NCBI RefSeq assembly: GCF_001989995.2
Contig: NZ_JAHGUP010000009.1
Coordinates: 62,001 to 126,000, forward strand
Direction: 5' to 3'
Length of the DNA stretch: 64,000 nucleotides
Source of the DNA: Vibrio anguillarum
GTDB taxonomy: Bacteria > Pseudomonadota > Gammaproteobacteria > Enterobacterales > Vibrionaceae
Below are positions 11,469 through 20,714 of the stretch, in pieces. Position 1 is the first letter of the stretch. Every line of letters starts with the position of its first letter. Under the pieces are notes generated by a model that did no database searches, was not told where the DNA came from, and saw only the letters and a list, made by a program, of their open reading frames with translations. A program made the position numbers and the translations under genes.

Positions 11469-12419
11469 CTACAGTTTTTCAGCAACTCGTAATACTGAGC
11501 TGCGTGAGCGGGGATTGAGTTCCACTTCTTCTTTAGTTGGCATAATCGCTTTCCCAACTGGTTTTAAGTTGGCTGAGCCCAATGCCTGAATTTGTATTTC
11601 TGTTAACGGCAAACCATGTGGAACCTCTGGGCCTTTACTCTCTTTACGAATAAAGCGTTTGACCATGCGATCTTCAAGCGAATGGAAACTGATCACCGAT
11701 AAGCGCCCTTGTGGGGCTAAGATCTTAGCTGCGCCTTTTAATGCAGTGTCGATCTCTTCTAATTCACTATTGATATAGATACGAAATGCTTGAAATGAGC
11801 GCGTAGCCGGGTGTTTTTTCTCTTTAAAGCTTTTCGGCGCGGCTTCTGAAATCAGTTTAGCCAATTGACTGGTGCGCGTCAGAGGCTCTTTTTCATCGTC
11901 TTCACGGTAAGCGACAATCGCTTTGGCAATACGGCGCGCGTGCTTGTCTTCACCAAATTCACGAATCACCCAAGTAATGTCGTCCAAATCGGCTTGCGCA
12001 AGCCACTGCGAGACAGGGATCCCTGACGTCGGGTCCATACGCATATCAAGCGGGCCATCTTTCATGAAGCTAAAACCGCGCTCGGCATCGTCCAACTGCG
12101 GCGAGGAAACGCCTAAATCAAGTAGTACTCCATCCACTTTCCCGACCAGATCGTAGCGCTCAGCGTATTGTGCCATGCCAGAAAATGGGCCATGGATGAT
12201 AGTAAAACGCGGGTCGTTAATTTTTCCAGCTTCAGCAATCGCTTGTGGATCGCGATCTATGCTGTACAGACGACCATTGTCACCCAACTTAGAGAGAATT
12301 GTACGACTATGACCACCACGGCCAAACGTGCCGTCGATATAAATACCGTCTGGTTTGATAGCAAGGCCATCAATGGATTCATTCAGTAGTACAGAAATGT
12401 GTTGAAAAGGTTCAGTCAT
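11469..12419 (-). CDS. rsmH: 16S rRNA (cytosine-1402-N4) methyltransferase RsmH
   Basis: RsmH (MraW) N4-methylates C1402 in the decoding centre of 16S rRNA, using S-adenosylmethionine. The 316-residue protein has the SAM motif [10 protein letters not shown] near residue 30, the family motif [10 protein letters not shown] and the C-terminal PRSRSSVLR. It is the first gene of the dcw run here: no mraZ lies upstream, and the 200 bases before it hold only a candidate promoter and the end of rnpB. RsmI, which adds the 2'-O-methyl group to the same nucleotide, is encoded 1.6 kb away beyond rnpB. Confidence 0.97.
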   Translation of the reverse strand: MTEPFQHISVLLNESIDGLAIKPDGIYIDGTFGRGGHSRTILSKLGDNGRLYSIDRDPQAIAEAGKINDPRFTIIHGPFSGMAQYAERYDLVGKVDGVLLDLGVSSPQLDDAERGFSFMKDGPLDMRMDPTSGIPVSQWLAQADLDDITWVIREFGEDKHARRIAKAIVAYREDDEKEPLTRTSQLAKLISEAAPKSFKEKKHPATRSFQAFRIYINSELEEIDTALKGAAKILAPQGRLSVISFHSLEDRMVKRFIRKESKGPEVPHGLPLTEIQIQALGSANLKPVGKAIMPTKEEVELNPRSRSSVLRVAEKL

Positions 12420-12444
12420 CGTTTTCTCATCGGGCTAAAGCTGA

Positions 12445-12453
12445 AATATAGCA
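12445..12453 (-). promoter_or_regulatory. candidate extended -10 promoter for rsmH and the dcw cluster
   Basis: On the minus strand TATATT (12445-12450) is preceded directly by TGC, forming an extended -10 element about 26 bases before the rsmH ATG. The -35 region at the expected distance (ATACTT) is poor. The leader would be short, about 20 bases. It is the best candidate in the 160-base stretch between the rnpB terminator and rsmH. No run of TGGG repeats of the kind bound by MraZ was seen there. Confidence 0.35.
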
Positions 12454-12570
12454 ATCGGCTACGGCGCAAGTATTCAGTTTACTGATTTAACGCCGCATCG
12501 CTACCACTTGACGTTGGCATCACGTGATATTGCGCTAAGTTTAGTGCTTACGAAATAATTTTCGTCAATA

Positions 12571-12612
12571 AAAAGCAAAAAACCCATCATAACCGCAAGA
12601 GTTATGATGGGT
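12571..12612 (-). terminator. intrinsic terminator of rnpB
   Basis: A 12-base-pair stem (12582-12593 with 12601-12612, arms GTTATGATGGGT and ACCCATCATAAC) with a 7-base loop is followed on the minus strand by a T-rich run (TTTTTTGCTTTTT). It begins eight bases after the mature RNase P RNA end, so it should end the rnpB transcript. Confidence 0.9.
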
Positions 12613-12619
12613 CTGCAAT

Positions 12620-13023
<404 letters not shown>

Positions 13024-13030
13024 GAGGGCG

Positions 13031-13058
13031 GATTGTATAGAGAAAGATAGGTACTGTC
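13031..13058 (-). promoter_or_regulatory. promoter of rnpB
   Basis: On the minus strand TAGACA is followed after 17 bases by TACAAT, and the mature 5' end of the RNA starts eight to nine bases later. Between the -10 and the start lies the GC-rich stretch CCGCCCTC. Such a discriminator is typical of stable-RNA promoters inhibited by ppGpp, so stringent control is a reasonable inference. Confidence 0.7.
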
Positions 13059-13142
13059 TAGGCTCAAACAACTTCTGTGTTTAATTCACGCTTAAGCGTT
13101 TAATTATCCATCGATTTAAAACATCAAGATGCCGCTGGCTAA

Positions 13143-14009
13143 TTAAGCAGATAGGTTTTCAAGCCCCCACTTATAAAGGGCATTTTTCTTAAGGTTATAA
13201 ATTTCAGCCGCCAATGCGGCCGCTTTTTTCAGAGGCAGCTCTTTTGTCAAAATCGCTAAACTGCGCAACGCTTCGTCTGGCAAGCTATCGTCCACGCTTT
13301 CTCTGTAACCATGGATCAGTAACACCATTTCACCACGCTTGCGGTTCTCATCTTCATTAATCCAATTAATCAGTTCGCCTAACGGCAAACCTTGAATCGT
13401 CTCGAAGGTTTTGGTGAGCTCGCGGGCTAGCACCACGTTACGATCTGGCCCTAAGATAGCTAACATATCTTGCAGTGATTCACTAATTCGGTGTGGTGAC
13501 TCATAAAAAATACAGGTGCGTTCAGCCTTAGCGATCTCTAGGAATTTATCTTTACGCCCTTTGCTTTTCGGCGGCAAAAAACCTTCAAAACTGAAACGAT
13601 CAGAAGGCAAGCCTGATGCACTGAGCGCAGTAATCACAGCACAGGCGCCCGGAAGTGGCACAACTCTCACACCAGCTTGACGACATTGATTGACAAGATG
13701 GTACCCTGGATCACTGATCAGTGGCGTTCCTGCATCAGAAACCAACGCAATAGATTGCCCTGATAATAATTTATCGACTAACACTTGTGCTTTTTGCTGT
13801 TCGTTGTGATCATGCAAGGCAAAGGTTTTAGTCTGGATATTGAAGTGAGCGAGAAGTCTGCCAGTATGGCGTGTATCTTCCGCAGCGATAACATCAACAC
13901 TTGAGAGTACTTCAATGGCTCGCTGGGTAATATCACCCAAATTGCCAATTGGCGTAGGAACAATGTAGAGAGTTGGGATCTCTGCTGGCAAGGTTTTGCT
14001 ATCTGTCAT
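13143..14009 (-). CDS. rsmI: 16S rRNA 2'-O-ribose C1402 methyltransferase RsmI
   Basis: RsmI methylates the ribose of C1402 of 16S rRNA. The 288-residue protein has the tetrapyrrole-methylase-like SAM fold with the motifs [11 protein letters not shown] near residue 18, AAEDTRHTG near 43, and [13 protein letters not shown] near 90, followed by the [12 protein letters not shown] segment typical of RsmI. It is transcribed away from lpoA; the two starts are 63 bases apart, so both promoters must lie in or near that gap. Confidence 0.96.
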   Translation of the reverse strand: MTDSKTLPAEIPTLYIVPTPIGNLGDITQRAIEVLSSVDVIAAEDTRHTGRLLAHFNIQTKTFALHDHNEQQKAQVLVDKLLSGQSIALVSDAGTPLISDPGYHLVNQCRQAGVRVVPLPGACAVITALSASGLPSDRFSFEGFLPPKSKGRKDKFLEIAKAERTCIFYESPHRISESLQDMLAILGPDRNVVLARELTKTFETIQGLPLGELINWINEDENRKRGEMVLLIHGYRESVDDSLPDEALRSLAILTKELPLKKAAALAAEIYNLKKNALYKWGLENLSA

Positions 14010-14072
14010 TTGTTTACCATCACTTCAACGATTAATATAGAGACAATTTTACACGGAATAACGAAAGAACTC

Positions 14073-15884
14073 ATGGCTATGAAGAACCATCCGAGACTCA
14101 GTGTACCACGCTTATTCACGCCCGTTGCATTAGCAATGGCTTTGGCGGCGTGTTCGTCTTCACCATCGACGCCCACCTCAGTCGATATTACGCAAGATCC
14201 CACCAAGTCAGCGCAAACTTACTTGATGCAAGCAGATAGTAGCCAAGGTTCACTGCAAAATGATTGGTTGATCATGGCTCTTAAAGCCGCCATTAACGAA
14301 AACAACAGCGAACAAGCGCAACTGTTGATTATGCGCTTAGCCAAACAGTCGCTCTCTGAAGCGCAACAAGCTGAATGGCAAATGGCTAAGGCGCAGTTGT
14401 TGAGTAATGCGGAGCAGTTTTCACAAGCGCTCTCTCAGCTTAATTTTCAGGCTTGGTGGAAGCTAAGCCCTGAAACATGGGCTCAATACCATCAAATGCG
14501 CGCCGATATTTTTACCGCACTCAGCCGCCCTTTTGATTCAAGTAGGGAGCTTATTGCATTAAGCACTTACGTTGATGATGCCGAGCAAGAGGCGATTGCC
14601 GATCAAATTTGGCTCAATTTCAATCATTATAGCGAACGTGAAATTACCCAATTAAATCCAGAGCCTAACGAAAACGTGCTCGATGGCTGGCTACAACTGG
14701 CTGTATATATGAAAACGCTCAATAGTAATATTCCGCAGTTGAAGAATACGCTCGAAAAATGGCTCGTGGAAAACAGCAATCACCCAGCGGCTCGTTATAC
14801 GCCTAAAGCGATACAAGATATTCTAGCGCTGGAGATCATCAAGCCCACTAACACCGCGTTGTTACTTCCTCTTTCAGGAAAGTTTGCCACGCAAGCTCAA
14901 CTGATCCGTGATGGCTTTATCATGGCGATGATGAATGACCGTAACCGTGACCTCAATGCTACCTTGACTGTGATTGATACCAATGCCGAAGACGCCGCGC
15001 TCATAGACAAGCAATTGATTGAAAAAAACATTGATTTCATTGTTGGGCCACTCATCAAAGAGAACATCGAGAATCTACATAAGCTTCAACAAGCACGCTT
15101 AACTTCTATCCCTACGCTGGCGTTGAATATTCCAGACCAAATTGAAGATCATCCTAACACTTGCTATCTTGCACTTTCGCCAGAGCAAGAGGTTGAACAA
15201 GCCGCTAAGTATCTGTTTAGCCAAGGCTATCAATACCCTTTAATACTCGCTCCTCAAGGTAATTACGGCCAGCGTGTAGTAGAAGCGTTTAACGCAGAAT
15301 GGCAAAAATACAGCAAGAATAAAGTATCGGTGAACCTATTTGGTGATAAGCGTCAATTGCAACGCAACATTAACTCAGTATTTGGTCTACAAGATAGCCA
15401 ACAAAATATCGCGCAAATGGATGCGTTGATGGGTATTGATTTGCAAAGCCTGCCCCGCAGTCGTCGTGATATCGATTCGGTTTATATCGTGGCTAACAGC
15501 GCAGAATTGACTTTAATTAAACCCTTTATCGAGGTCGCAATTAACCCTGACACTAAGCCACCCAAACTGTTCTCAAACTCTCGTAGTAACAGTGGTAACA
15601 CACAGTATGAAGACCTCTCTGGTGTAACTTATAGCGATATTCCATTACTCATTCATCCCAATTCAATGCTGGATAATGAAATGAACCAATTGTGGCCAAA
15701 GAACTCCAATAGCGAGCGACGCTTACAAGCATTAGGTATGGATGCTTATCAGTTAATGATTGAGTTGCCACAAATGAAAGTCGTCGAGGGGTATAGTATC
15801 GATGGCAAAACAGGCACATTAAGTATTGATGAGCAATGCGTGGTACAGAGAGAGATCAGTTGGGCGGTGCATGGCGCTCTTTAG
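14073..15884 (+). CDS. lpoA: penicillin-binding protein activator LpoA (outer-membrane lipoprotein)
   Basis: LpoA is an outer-membrane lipoprotein that reaches through the periplasm to activate the bifunctional synthase PBP1a. The protein has a lipoprotein signal with lipobox LAAC (Cys27), an N-terminal helical TPR-like domain at about 30-240, and a C-terminal periplasmic-binding-protein-like domain beginning near the motif ALLLPLSGKFA. The frame opens 21 codons earlier, but the ATG at 14073 (or 14079) puts the signal peptide at the N-terminus, with GAAAG in front. That gives 603 residues. Its stop overlaps yraN by 14 bases. Confidence 0.95.
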   Translation: MAMKNHPRLSVPRLFTPVALAMALAACSSSPSTPTSVDITQDPTKSAQTYLMQADSSQGSLQNDWLIMALKAAINENNSEQAQLLIMRLAKQSLSEAQQAEWQMAKAQLLSNAEQFSQALSQLNFQAWWKLSPETWAQYHQMRADIFTALSRPFDSSRELIALSTYVDDAEQEAIADQIWLNFNHYSEREITQLNPEPNENVLDGWLQLAVYMKTLNSNIPQLKNTLEKWLVENSNHPAARYTPKAIQDILALEIIKPTNTALLLPLSGKFATQAQLIRDGFIMAMMNDRNRDLNATLTVIDTNAEDAALIDKQLIEKNIDFIVGPLIKENIENLHKLQQARLTSIPTLALNIPDQIEDHPNTCYLALSPEQEVEQAAKYLFSQGYQYPLILAPQGNYGQRVVEAFNAEWQKYSKNKVSVNLFGDKRQLQRNINSVFGLQDSQQNIAQMDALMGIDLQSLPRSRRDIDSVYIVANSAELTLIKPFIEVAINPDTKPPKLFSNSRSNSGNTQYEDLSGVTYSDIPLLIHPNSMLDNEMNQLWPKNSNSERRLQALGMDAYQLMIELPQMKVVEGYSIDGKTGTLSIDEQCVVQREISWAVHGAL

Positions 15885-16239
15885 CCGCCGAGCAGTTGGT
15901 CAACAGTATGAAACCGCAGCCAAACACTATTTATTAGGTTGTGGTTTGGCTTTTATTGAACAAAACTTCAATACCAAAGTCGGTGAAATCGACCTCATTA
16001 TGCGAGATAAAAACACCTTAGTGTTCGTAGAGGTTAAATACAGAAAAAACCAATGTCATGGGCATGCCGCAGAAATGGTTACTACCGCAAAAATGGCAAA
16101 GTTGATGAAAACCGCGAATTTATGGCTACTGAAACATGGCCTATCGCCCTATGACACCGATTTTCGTTTCGATGTGATCGCCATCCACCAAGATGTGCAC
16201 CACATTGAGTGGATTAAAAACGCAATAACTCAAGGATAA
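15871..16239 (+). CDS. yraN: YraN/UPF0102 family nuclease-like protein
   Basis: This 122-residue protein belongs to the UPF0102 family, whose function is not settled. It shows the PD-(D/E)xK nuclease-like arrangement: a GEIDLI motif (acidic residue), then VFVEVKYRK about fifteen residues later. A longer frame starts at 15826, but the ATG at 15871 (MALFSRRAV) matches the family start and lies within the end of lpoA, implying coupled translation. The lpoA-yraN-diaA-dolP order is the same as in E. coli. Confidence 0.9.
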   Translation: MALFSRRAVGQQYETAAKHYLLGCGLAFIEQNFNTKVGEIDLIMRDKNTLVFVEVKYRKNQCHGHAAEMVTTAKMAKLMKTANLWLLKHGLSPYDTDFRFDVIAIHQDVHHIEWIKNAITQG

Positions 16240-16833
<594 letters not shown>

Positions 16834-16836
16834 ACA

Positions 16837-17406
16837 ATGAATAGATTAAAACTTTCACTCATTCTACTGTTGAGCTTTGCTGTATCAGGTTGTGCAGGAG
16901 TTATCCTTGCTGGCGCGGCAACAACAGCGAGCCTAGTAACAGACCCTCGAACCACTCAAGAAATTTGGAATGATAATAACATCGAATTTGAAGTAGCAGG
17001 TATCGCCAATAAAGCCCCCTTTAACGGAAAAACTCGCATTACGGCCAGTTCTTATCAAGGGATTGTCGTGTTGATGGGACAAGCTGAAAACTCCGGATTA
17101 CTCAATGAGTTTGAAAATAAAGCACGTGAGACAAAAGGGGTCAAAACCATTCATAATCAAGTCAGAATAAAAGCGCCTTTATCAATTGGCGAAATCAGTA
17201 ACGACAGTTGGATTACGACTAAAGTAAAATCAGCGCTGTTGGCCAATTCTGAACTGAACACAATCAAAATCAAAGTAATCACAGAAAATAGAGAAGTATT
17301 TTTACTTGGCTATGTCTCGGCAGAACAGGCTAATCTAGCCAGTGATATTGCTCGAAACATATCAGGCGTAAAACAGGTGATTAAGGCATTTCAATACAGC
17401 GAATAA
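16837..17406 (+). CDS. dolP: outer-membrane BON-domain lipoprotein DolP
   Basis: DolP (YraP) is a lipoprotein with two BON domains that binds anionic phospholipids at the division site and supports envelope integrity. The 189-residue protein has a lipoprotein signal with lipobox VSGC (Cys19), a first BON domain at about 48-115 and a second at about 120-189. It is the last gene of the lpoA operon; three bases separate it from diaA, and a strong hairpin terminator follows at 17435. Confidence 0.94.
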   Translation: MNRLKLSLILLLSFAVSGCAGVILAGAATTASLVTDPRTTQEIWNDNNIEFEVAGIANKAPFNGKTRITASSYQGIVVLMGQAENSGLLNEFENKARETKGVKTIHNQVRIKAPLSIGEISNDSWITTKVKSALLANSELNTIKIKVITENREVFLLGYVSAEQANLASDIARNISGVKQVIKAFQYSE

Positions 17407-17434
17407 CCTAGGTTATCCTTTGTTTTTTTTAGAA

Positions 17435-17461
17435 AAAAAGCAGCGAATATCGCTGCTTTTT
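17435..17461 (+). terminator. bidirectional terminator between dolP and sspB
   Basis: A 12-base-pair stem with a 3-base loop (arms AAAAAGCAGCGA and TCGCTGCTTTTT) lies between the convergent dolP and sspB genes. It has T-runs on both strands, so it can end both transcripts. Confidence 0.85.
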
Positions 17462-17492
17462 CGATCATGACTGCTTAATGTGTGAAAATGAG

Positions 17493-17972
17493 TTACTTAA
17501 TAACTCTTAAGCTTGGTTTTCCCTTCGGCCGAGAGGTTTCTTGTGCTCGAGTCTCTAATAATTCCTCATCTTCTTGAGAAGCAACGCTTAACATCGGCTC
17601 TTGTTCAGATTCCTCTGTTATGCCCGCTTCTAGATAAGGGATATAGGCCTCTTCCGGTTCAAACATAGTACCTGCACCGTTTTCACGTGCATAGATAGCT
17701 TGCACTGCGTACAAAGGCACTATGACCGAATGAGGACGTCCGCCAAAGCGAGCATTGAACGTAATCGCTTCATTGCCAAGCTCAAGGTTACCTATCGCTC
17801 TTGGGGCAAGATTAAGGATAATTTGTCCATCTTGCACAAACTCCATCGGCACTCGTACACCCGTAAGAGTAGCATCCACAACAACATGAGGAGTCAATTC
17901 ATTTTCTAATAGCCAATCATAAAATGCTCTAAGCATATAAGGTCGGCGAGGAGTCATTTGAGAGATATCCAT
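17493..17972 (-). CDS. sspB: ClpXP protease specificity-enhancing factor SspB
   Basis: SspB tethers ssrA-tagged peptides and some other substrates (such as the RseA fragment) to ClpXP. The protein has the compact substrate-binding domain at about residues 8-115, an acidic flexible linker, and a C-terminal motif LRVIK that matches the ClpX-binding (XB) tail. The ATG at 17972 (159 residues) is chosen over the adjacent TTG at 17975 because AAGG lies eight bases before the ATG. It follows sspA after nine bases. Confidence 0.96.
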   Translation of the reverse strand: MDISQMTPRRPYMLRAFYDWLLENELTPHVVVDATLTGVRVPMEFVQDGQIILNLAPRAIGNLELGNEAITFNARFGGRPHSVIVPLYAVQAIYARENGAGTMFEPEEAYIPYLEAGITEESEQEPMLSVASQEDEELLETRAQETSRPKGKPSLRVIK

Positions 17973-17981
17973 CAAACTGCC

Positions 17982-18617
17982 TTAACGAACTAAACGCATC
18001 TCACGTTCAGCTTCTGTTAAAGAAGCCAAGAATGAATCACGCTCAAAAACACGATTCATATATACTTTAAGCTCTTTAGAGCCAGGACCAATCAGATCAA
18101 TACCCAAAATAGGTAAGCGCCATAGTAATGGAGCTAAATAACAGTCAATGAGGCTAAACTCTTCACTCATGAAATATTCGTATTCCGCGAACACAGGACC
18201 AAGAGTAAGCAGATCATTGCGTAATTTATTACGAGCAGCTTCTGACTCTTCCGCATTGCCCTTCACGACTTTCTCAGCCAGTGAGTACCAGTTTTTCTCA
18301 ATACGGTAAATCATCAAACGGCTATTACCACGAGCCACAGGATAAACAGGCATCAGCGGTGGATGAGGGAAACGCTCATCTAGGTATTCCATGATGATCT
18401 TTGAGTCATAAAGAGCAAGCTCACGATCAACTAACGTTGGTACTGTCTTATATGGGTTTAGCTCAATAAGGTCAGCTGGCAGATTGGTTTCATCAACTAA
18501 TTCTACTTCAACACTGACACCTTTTTCCGCTAGAACAATACGTACCTGATGACTATACATATCAGATGCACTCGAAAATAGCGTCATCACAGAACGTTTA
18601 TTGGCAGCTACAGCCAT
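17982..18617 (-). CDS. sspA: stringent starvation protein A (SspA)
   Basis: SspA is a glutathione-S-transferase-fold protein that binds RNA polymerase and redirects transcription under starvation and acid stress. The 211-residue protein shows the N-terminal thioredoxin-like half with MTLFSSASDMYSHQVR and the helical C-terminal half. A longer frame begins at 18662 but runs through a hairpin; the ATG at 18617 has a strong GGAGG six bases upstream and gives the family N-terminus MAVAANKRS. The leader contains a terminator-like hairpin (18643-18672) and a possible promoter just before it. Confidence 0.96.
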   Translation of the reverse strand: MAVAANKRSVMTLFSSASDMYSHQVRIVLAEKGVSVEVELVDETNLPADLIELNPYKTVPTLVDRELALYDSKIIMEYLDERFPHPPLMPVYPVARGNSRLMIYRIEKNWYSLAEKVVKGNAEESEAARNKLRNDLLTLGPVFAEYEYFMSEEFSLIDCYLAPLLWRLPILGIDLIGPGSKELKVYMNRVFERDSFLASLTEAEREMRLVR

Positions 18618-18642
18618 GGAGCCCTCCAGCACACTTACAGAT

Positions 18643-18672
18643 ATAAAAACAATGGAGGCCAAGCCTCCATTG
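18643..18672 (-). terminator. terminator-like hairpin between petC and sspA
   Basis: On the minus strand a 10-base-pair stem (arms CAATGGAGGC and GCCTCCATTG, 3-base loop) is followed directly by TTTTTATAT. It lies after the petC stop and ends 26 bases before the sspA ATG, so it could end the petABC transcript. Because a plausible sspA promoter lies just upstream of it, it may instead act inside the sspA leader. Confidence 0.8.
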
Positions 18673-18684
18673 AAGATTCTAAAA

Positions 18685-18714
18685 ATTAGAAATTAACGCC
18701 GCATGGTAGCACAA
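18685..18714 (-). promoter_or_regulatory. candidate sspA promoter upstream of the hairpin
   Basis: On the minus strand TTGTGC (18709-18714) is followed after 18 bases by TCTAAT (18685-18690). The -10 matches consensus at five of six positions; the -35 is only fair. A start near 18678 would place the terminator-like hairpin at the very 5' end of a leader of about 60 bases. Confidence 0.35.
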
Positions 18715-19452
18715 TTAATGCACATCACGCCAATATTCTTTCTTCAATAGAACAACCACGATAGTAAATAGCACAAGGAATGCCATTACCCACCAACCTA
18801 AAGTTTGACGTTCAAGCTTGACTGGTTCTGCTGAATATTCAAGGAAGTTAACAATGTCACGGACCGCTTGATCATACTCACTTTGGCTCAGCTCACCCGT
18901 TCCATCAGACTCGGCACCAATAACAGCCTTGACTTCCTCGCCATTGACAAGATGAGTACCATAAACTGGTTGTGGGATCCCTTGTAGCTCTTCAAGCACA
19001 TGAGGCATACCGACACTTGGGAATACGATGTTGTTTACGCCAAAGGGCCGGCTAGGATCGGCATAAAATGAACGAAGGTAAGTATACAACCAATCTGTTC
19101 CTCGAACACGAGCCACAAGCGTTAAATCTGGTGGTGGTGCACCAAACCATTTCGATGCCGACTTATCTGGAATCGCATTCTCCATCAGTTGACCAATTTT
19201 GGCATTCGGATCAAAAATCAAATTCTCTTTCATCAAATCCGAGGGAATATTCAAATCATTCGCTACACGCTCATAACGCTGGTACTGAGTTGAGTGGCAA
19301 CCAAAACAGTAGTTCATGAATAGCTTTGCACCATGCTGCAGTGATGCTTGATCTGTTAAATCATTATTTGCTTTATCTAAATGTACATTTGCGCCAGCTG
19401 CCAAAGCAAGAGATGGCAGCATTGCAAACAAAATTACAATCCACTTTTTCAT
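18715..19452 (-). CDS. petC: ubiquinol-cytochrome c reductase, cytochrome c1 subunit
   Basis: Cytochrome c1 receives electrons from the Rieske centre of the bc1 complex and passes them to soluble or membrane cytochrome c on the periplasmic side. The 245-residue protein has a signal peptide ending near Ala19, the covalent heme motif CFGCH at 49-53, a likely axial methionine in the SVGMPH segment, and one C-terminal membrane anchor just before the end (LGWWVMAFLVLF). Its ATG overlaps the petB stop by four bases. It is the last gene of petABC. Confidence 0.97.
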   Translation of the reverse strand: MKKWIVILFAMLPSLALAAGANVHLDKANNDLTDQASLQHGAKLFMNYCFGCHSTQYQRYERVANDLNIPSDLMKENLIFDPNAKIGQLMENAIPDKSASKWFGAPPPDLTLVARVRGTDWLYTYLRSFYADPSRPFGVNNIVFPSVGMPHVLEELQGIPQPVYGTHLVNGEEVKAVIGAESDGTGELSQSEYDQAVRDIVNFLEYSAEPVKLERQTLGWWVMAFLVLFTIVVVLLKKEYWRDVH

Positions 19453-20714
19453 TTAAATGTCACCCTCTCTGGTAATGGTTTCGTTGCTTCATTTTTGCTG
19501 TAGAAGAACAACAAAACAAAGAACATGAAGTAACCAACGCTAAATATACGTGCAAGCATTGTGTAAGTGGCTGTCGCAGGTAACGCACCTAAAACACCTA
19601 ACGCAATAAAGCAGATAGTGAACTGAATAATATTGATTAAGTGGAACTTACTACGATAACGGTAAGAACGAACCTTACAACGATCCAGCCATGGCAATAA
19701 GAACAACACCACAATCGATGCACCCATCGCAGCCACACCAATTAACTTATCAGGAACAGCACGTAAAATTGCATAGAAAGGCGTGAAATACCAAACAGGT
19801 GCGATGTGTGCTGGCGTTTTTAGTGGGTTTGCCGCTTCAAAGTTAGGCGGCTCAAGGAAGTAGCCCCCCATCTCTGGGTTAAAGAACAACACATAACAGA
19901 ACAGGATTAAGAAACCGGCTACACCAATAAGATCTTTCACTGTCCCGTAAGGATGGAATGGAATCGAATCAATGATGTCGTATTTCTTGGTGTAGTAGTC
20001 GTGAAATTTAAACTGCGTTTTATAATCATCGCCCATCGACCCTTTTGGTACTTTGGTTTCGATACCGTCAGGGTTATTAGAGCCGACTTCATGCAGTGCT
20101 AATATATGGAGAACAATTAGCAACAATAAAACAATAGGTAAAGCAATCACATGCAGTGCAAAGAAACGGTTCAGAGTGGCACCTGAAATAACGTAGTCAC
20201 CACGTATCCATAGAGTTAAATCATCGCCGATAACGGGGATTGCACCGAACAAAGAGATAATAACTTGCGCTCCCCAATAGGACATTTGTCCCCATGGTAG
20301 CAAGTATCCCATAAAGGCTTCGGCCATCAACACTAAGAAGATCAGCATGCCAAATAGCCATAGCAGCTCACGAGGCTTCTGATAGGAACCGTAAATTAAG
20401 CCACGGAACATATGTAGATAAATCACCACAAAGAAAGCTGAAGCGCCAGTGGAGTGCATATAACGCAGTAACCAACCATACTCAACATCACGCATTATGT
20501 ATTCAACAGATGCAAAAGCCCCTTCACCTGATGGCACATAGTTCATGGTTAGCCATACGCCAGTGAGCAGTTGGTTAACAAGAACCAACATGGCTAACGA
20601 TCCAAACAAATACCAAAAGTTAAAGTTTTTCGGCATTGGATATTCAGATAGGTGTTTTTTGTAAGCGTTCATTGCAGGTAAACGCTTTTCTACCCAATCA
20701 AGTAAAACTTGCAT
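19449..20714 (-). CDS. petB: ubiquinol-cytochrome c reductase, cytochrome b subunit
   Basis: Cytochrome b carries both quinone sites and the two b hemes of the bc1 complex. The 421-residue protein has about eight to nine membrane spans. The four heme-ligand histidines are visible at 87, 101, 188 and 203. The Qo-site motif, PEWY in most organisms, reads PVWY here. The stop of petA and the start of petB share one base (TAATG), so the subunits are translationally coupled. Confidence 0.97.
   Translation of the reverse strand: MQVLLDWVEKRLPAMNAYKKHLSEYPMPKNFNFWYLFGSLAMLVLVNQLLTGVWLTMNYVPSGEGAFASVEYIMRDVEYGWLLRYMHSTGASAFFVVIYLHMFRGLIYGSYQKPRELLWLFGMLIFLVLMAEAFMGYLLPWGQMSYWGAQVIISLFGAIPVIGDDLTLWIRGDYVISGATLNRFFALHVIALPIVLLLLIVLHILALHEVGSNNPDGIETKVPKGSMGDDYKTQFKFHDYYTKKYDIIDSIPFHPYGTVKDLIGVAGFLILFCYVLFFNPEMGGYFLEPPNFEAANPLKTPAHIAPVWYFTPFYAILRAVPDKLIGVAAMGASIVVLFLLPWLDRCKVRSYRYRSKFHLINIIQFTICFIALGVLGALPATATYTMLARIFSVGYFMFFVLLFFYSKNEATKPLPERVTFK

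Noticed and set aside
18618-18662. N-terminal extension of sspA by 15 codons
   Set aside because: The extension runs through the hairpin at 18643-18672; the ATG at 18617 has a strong ribosome binding site and gives the family N-terminus.
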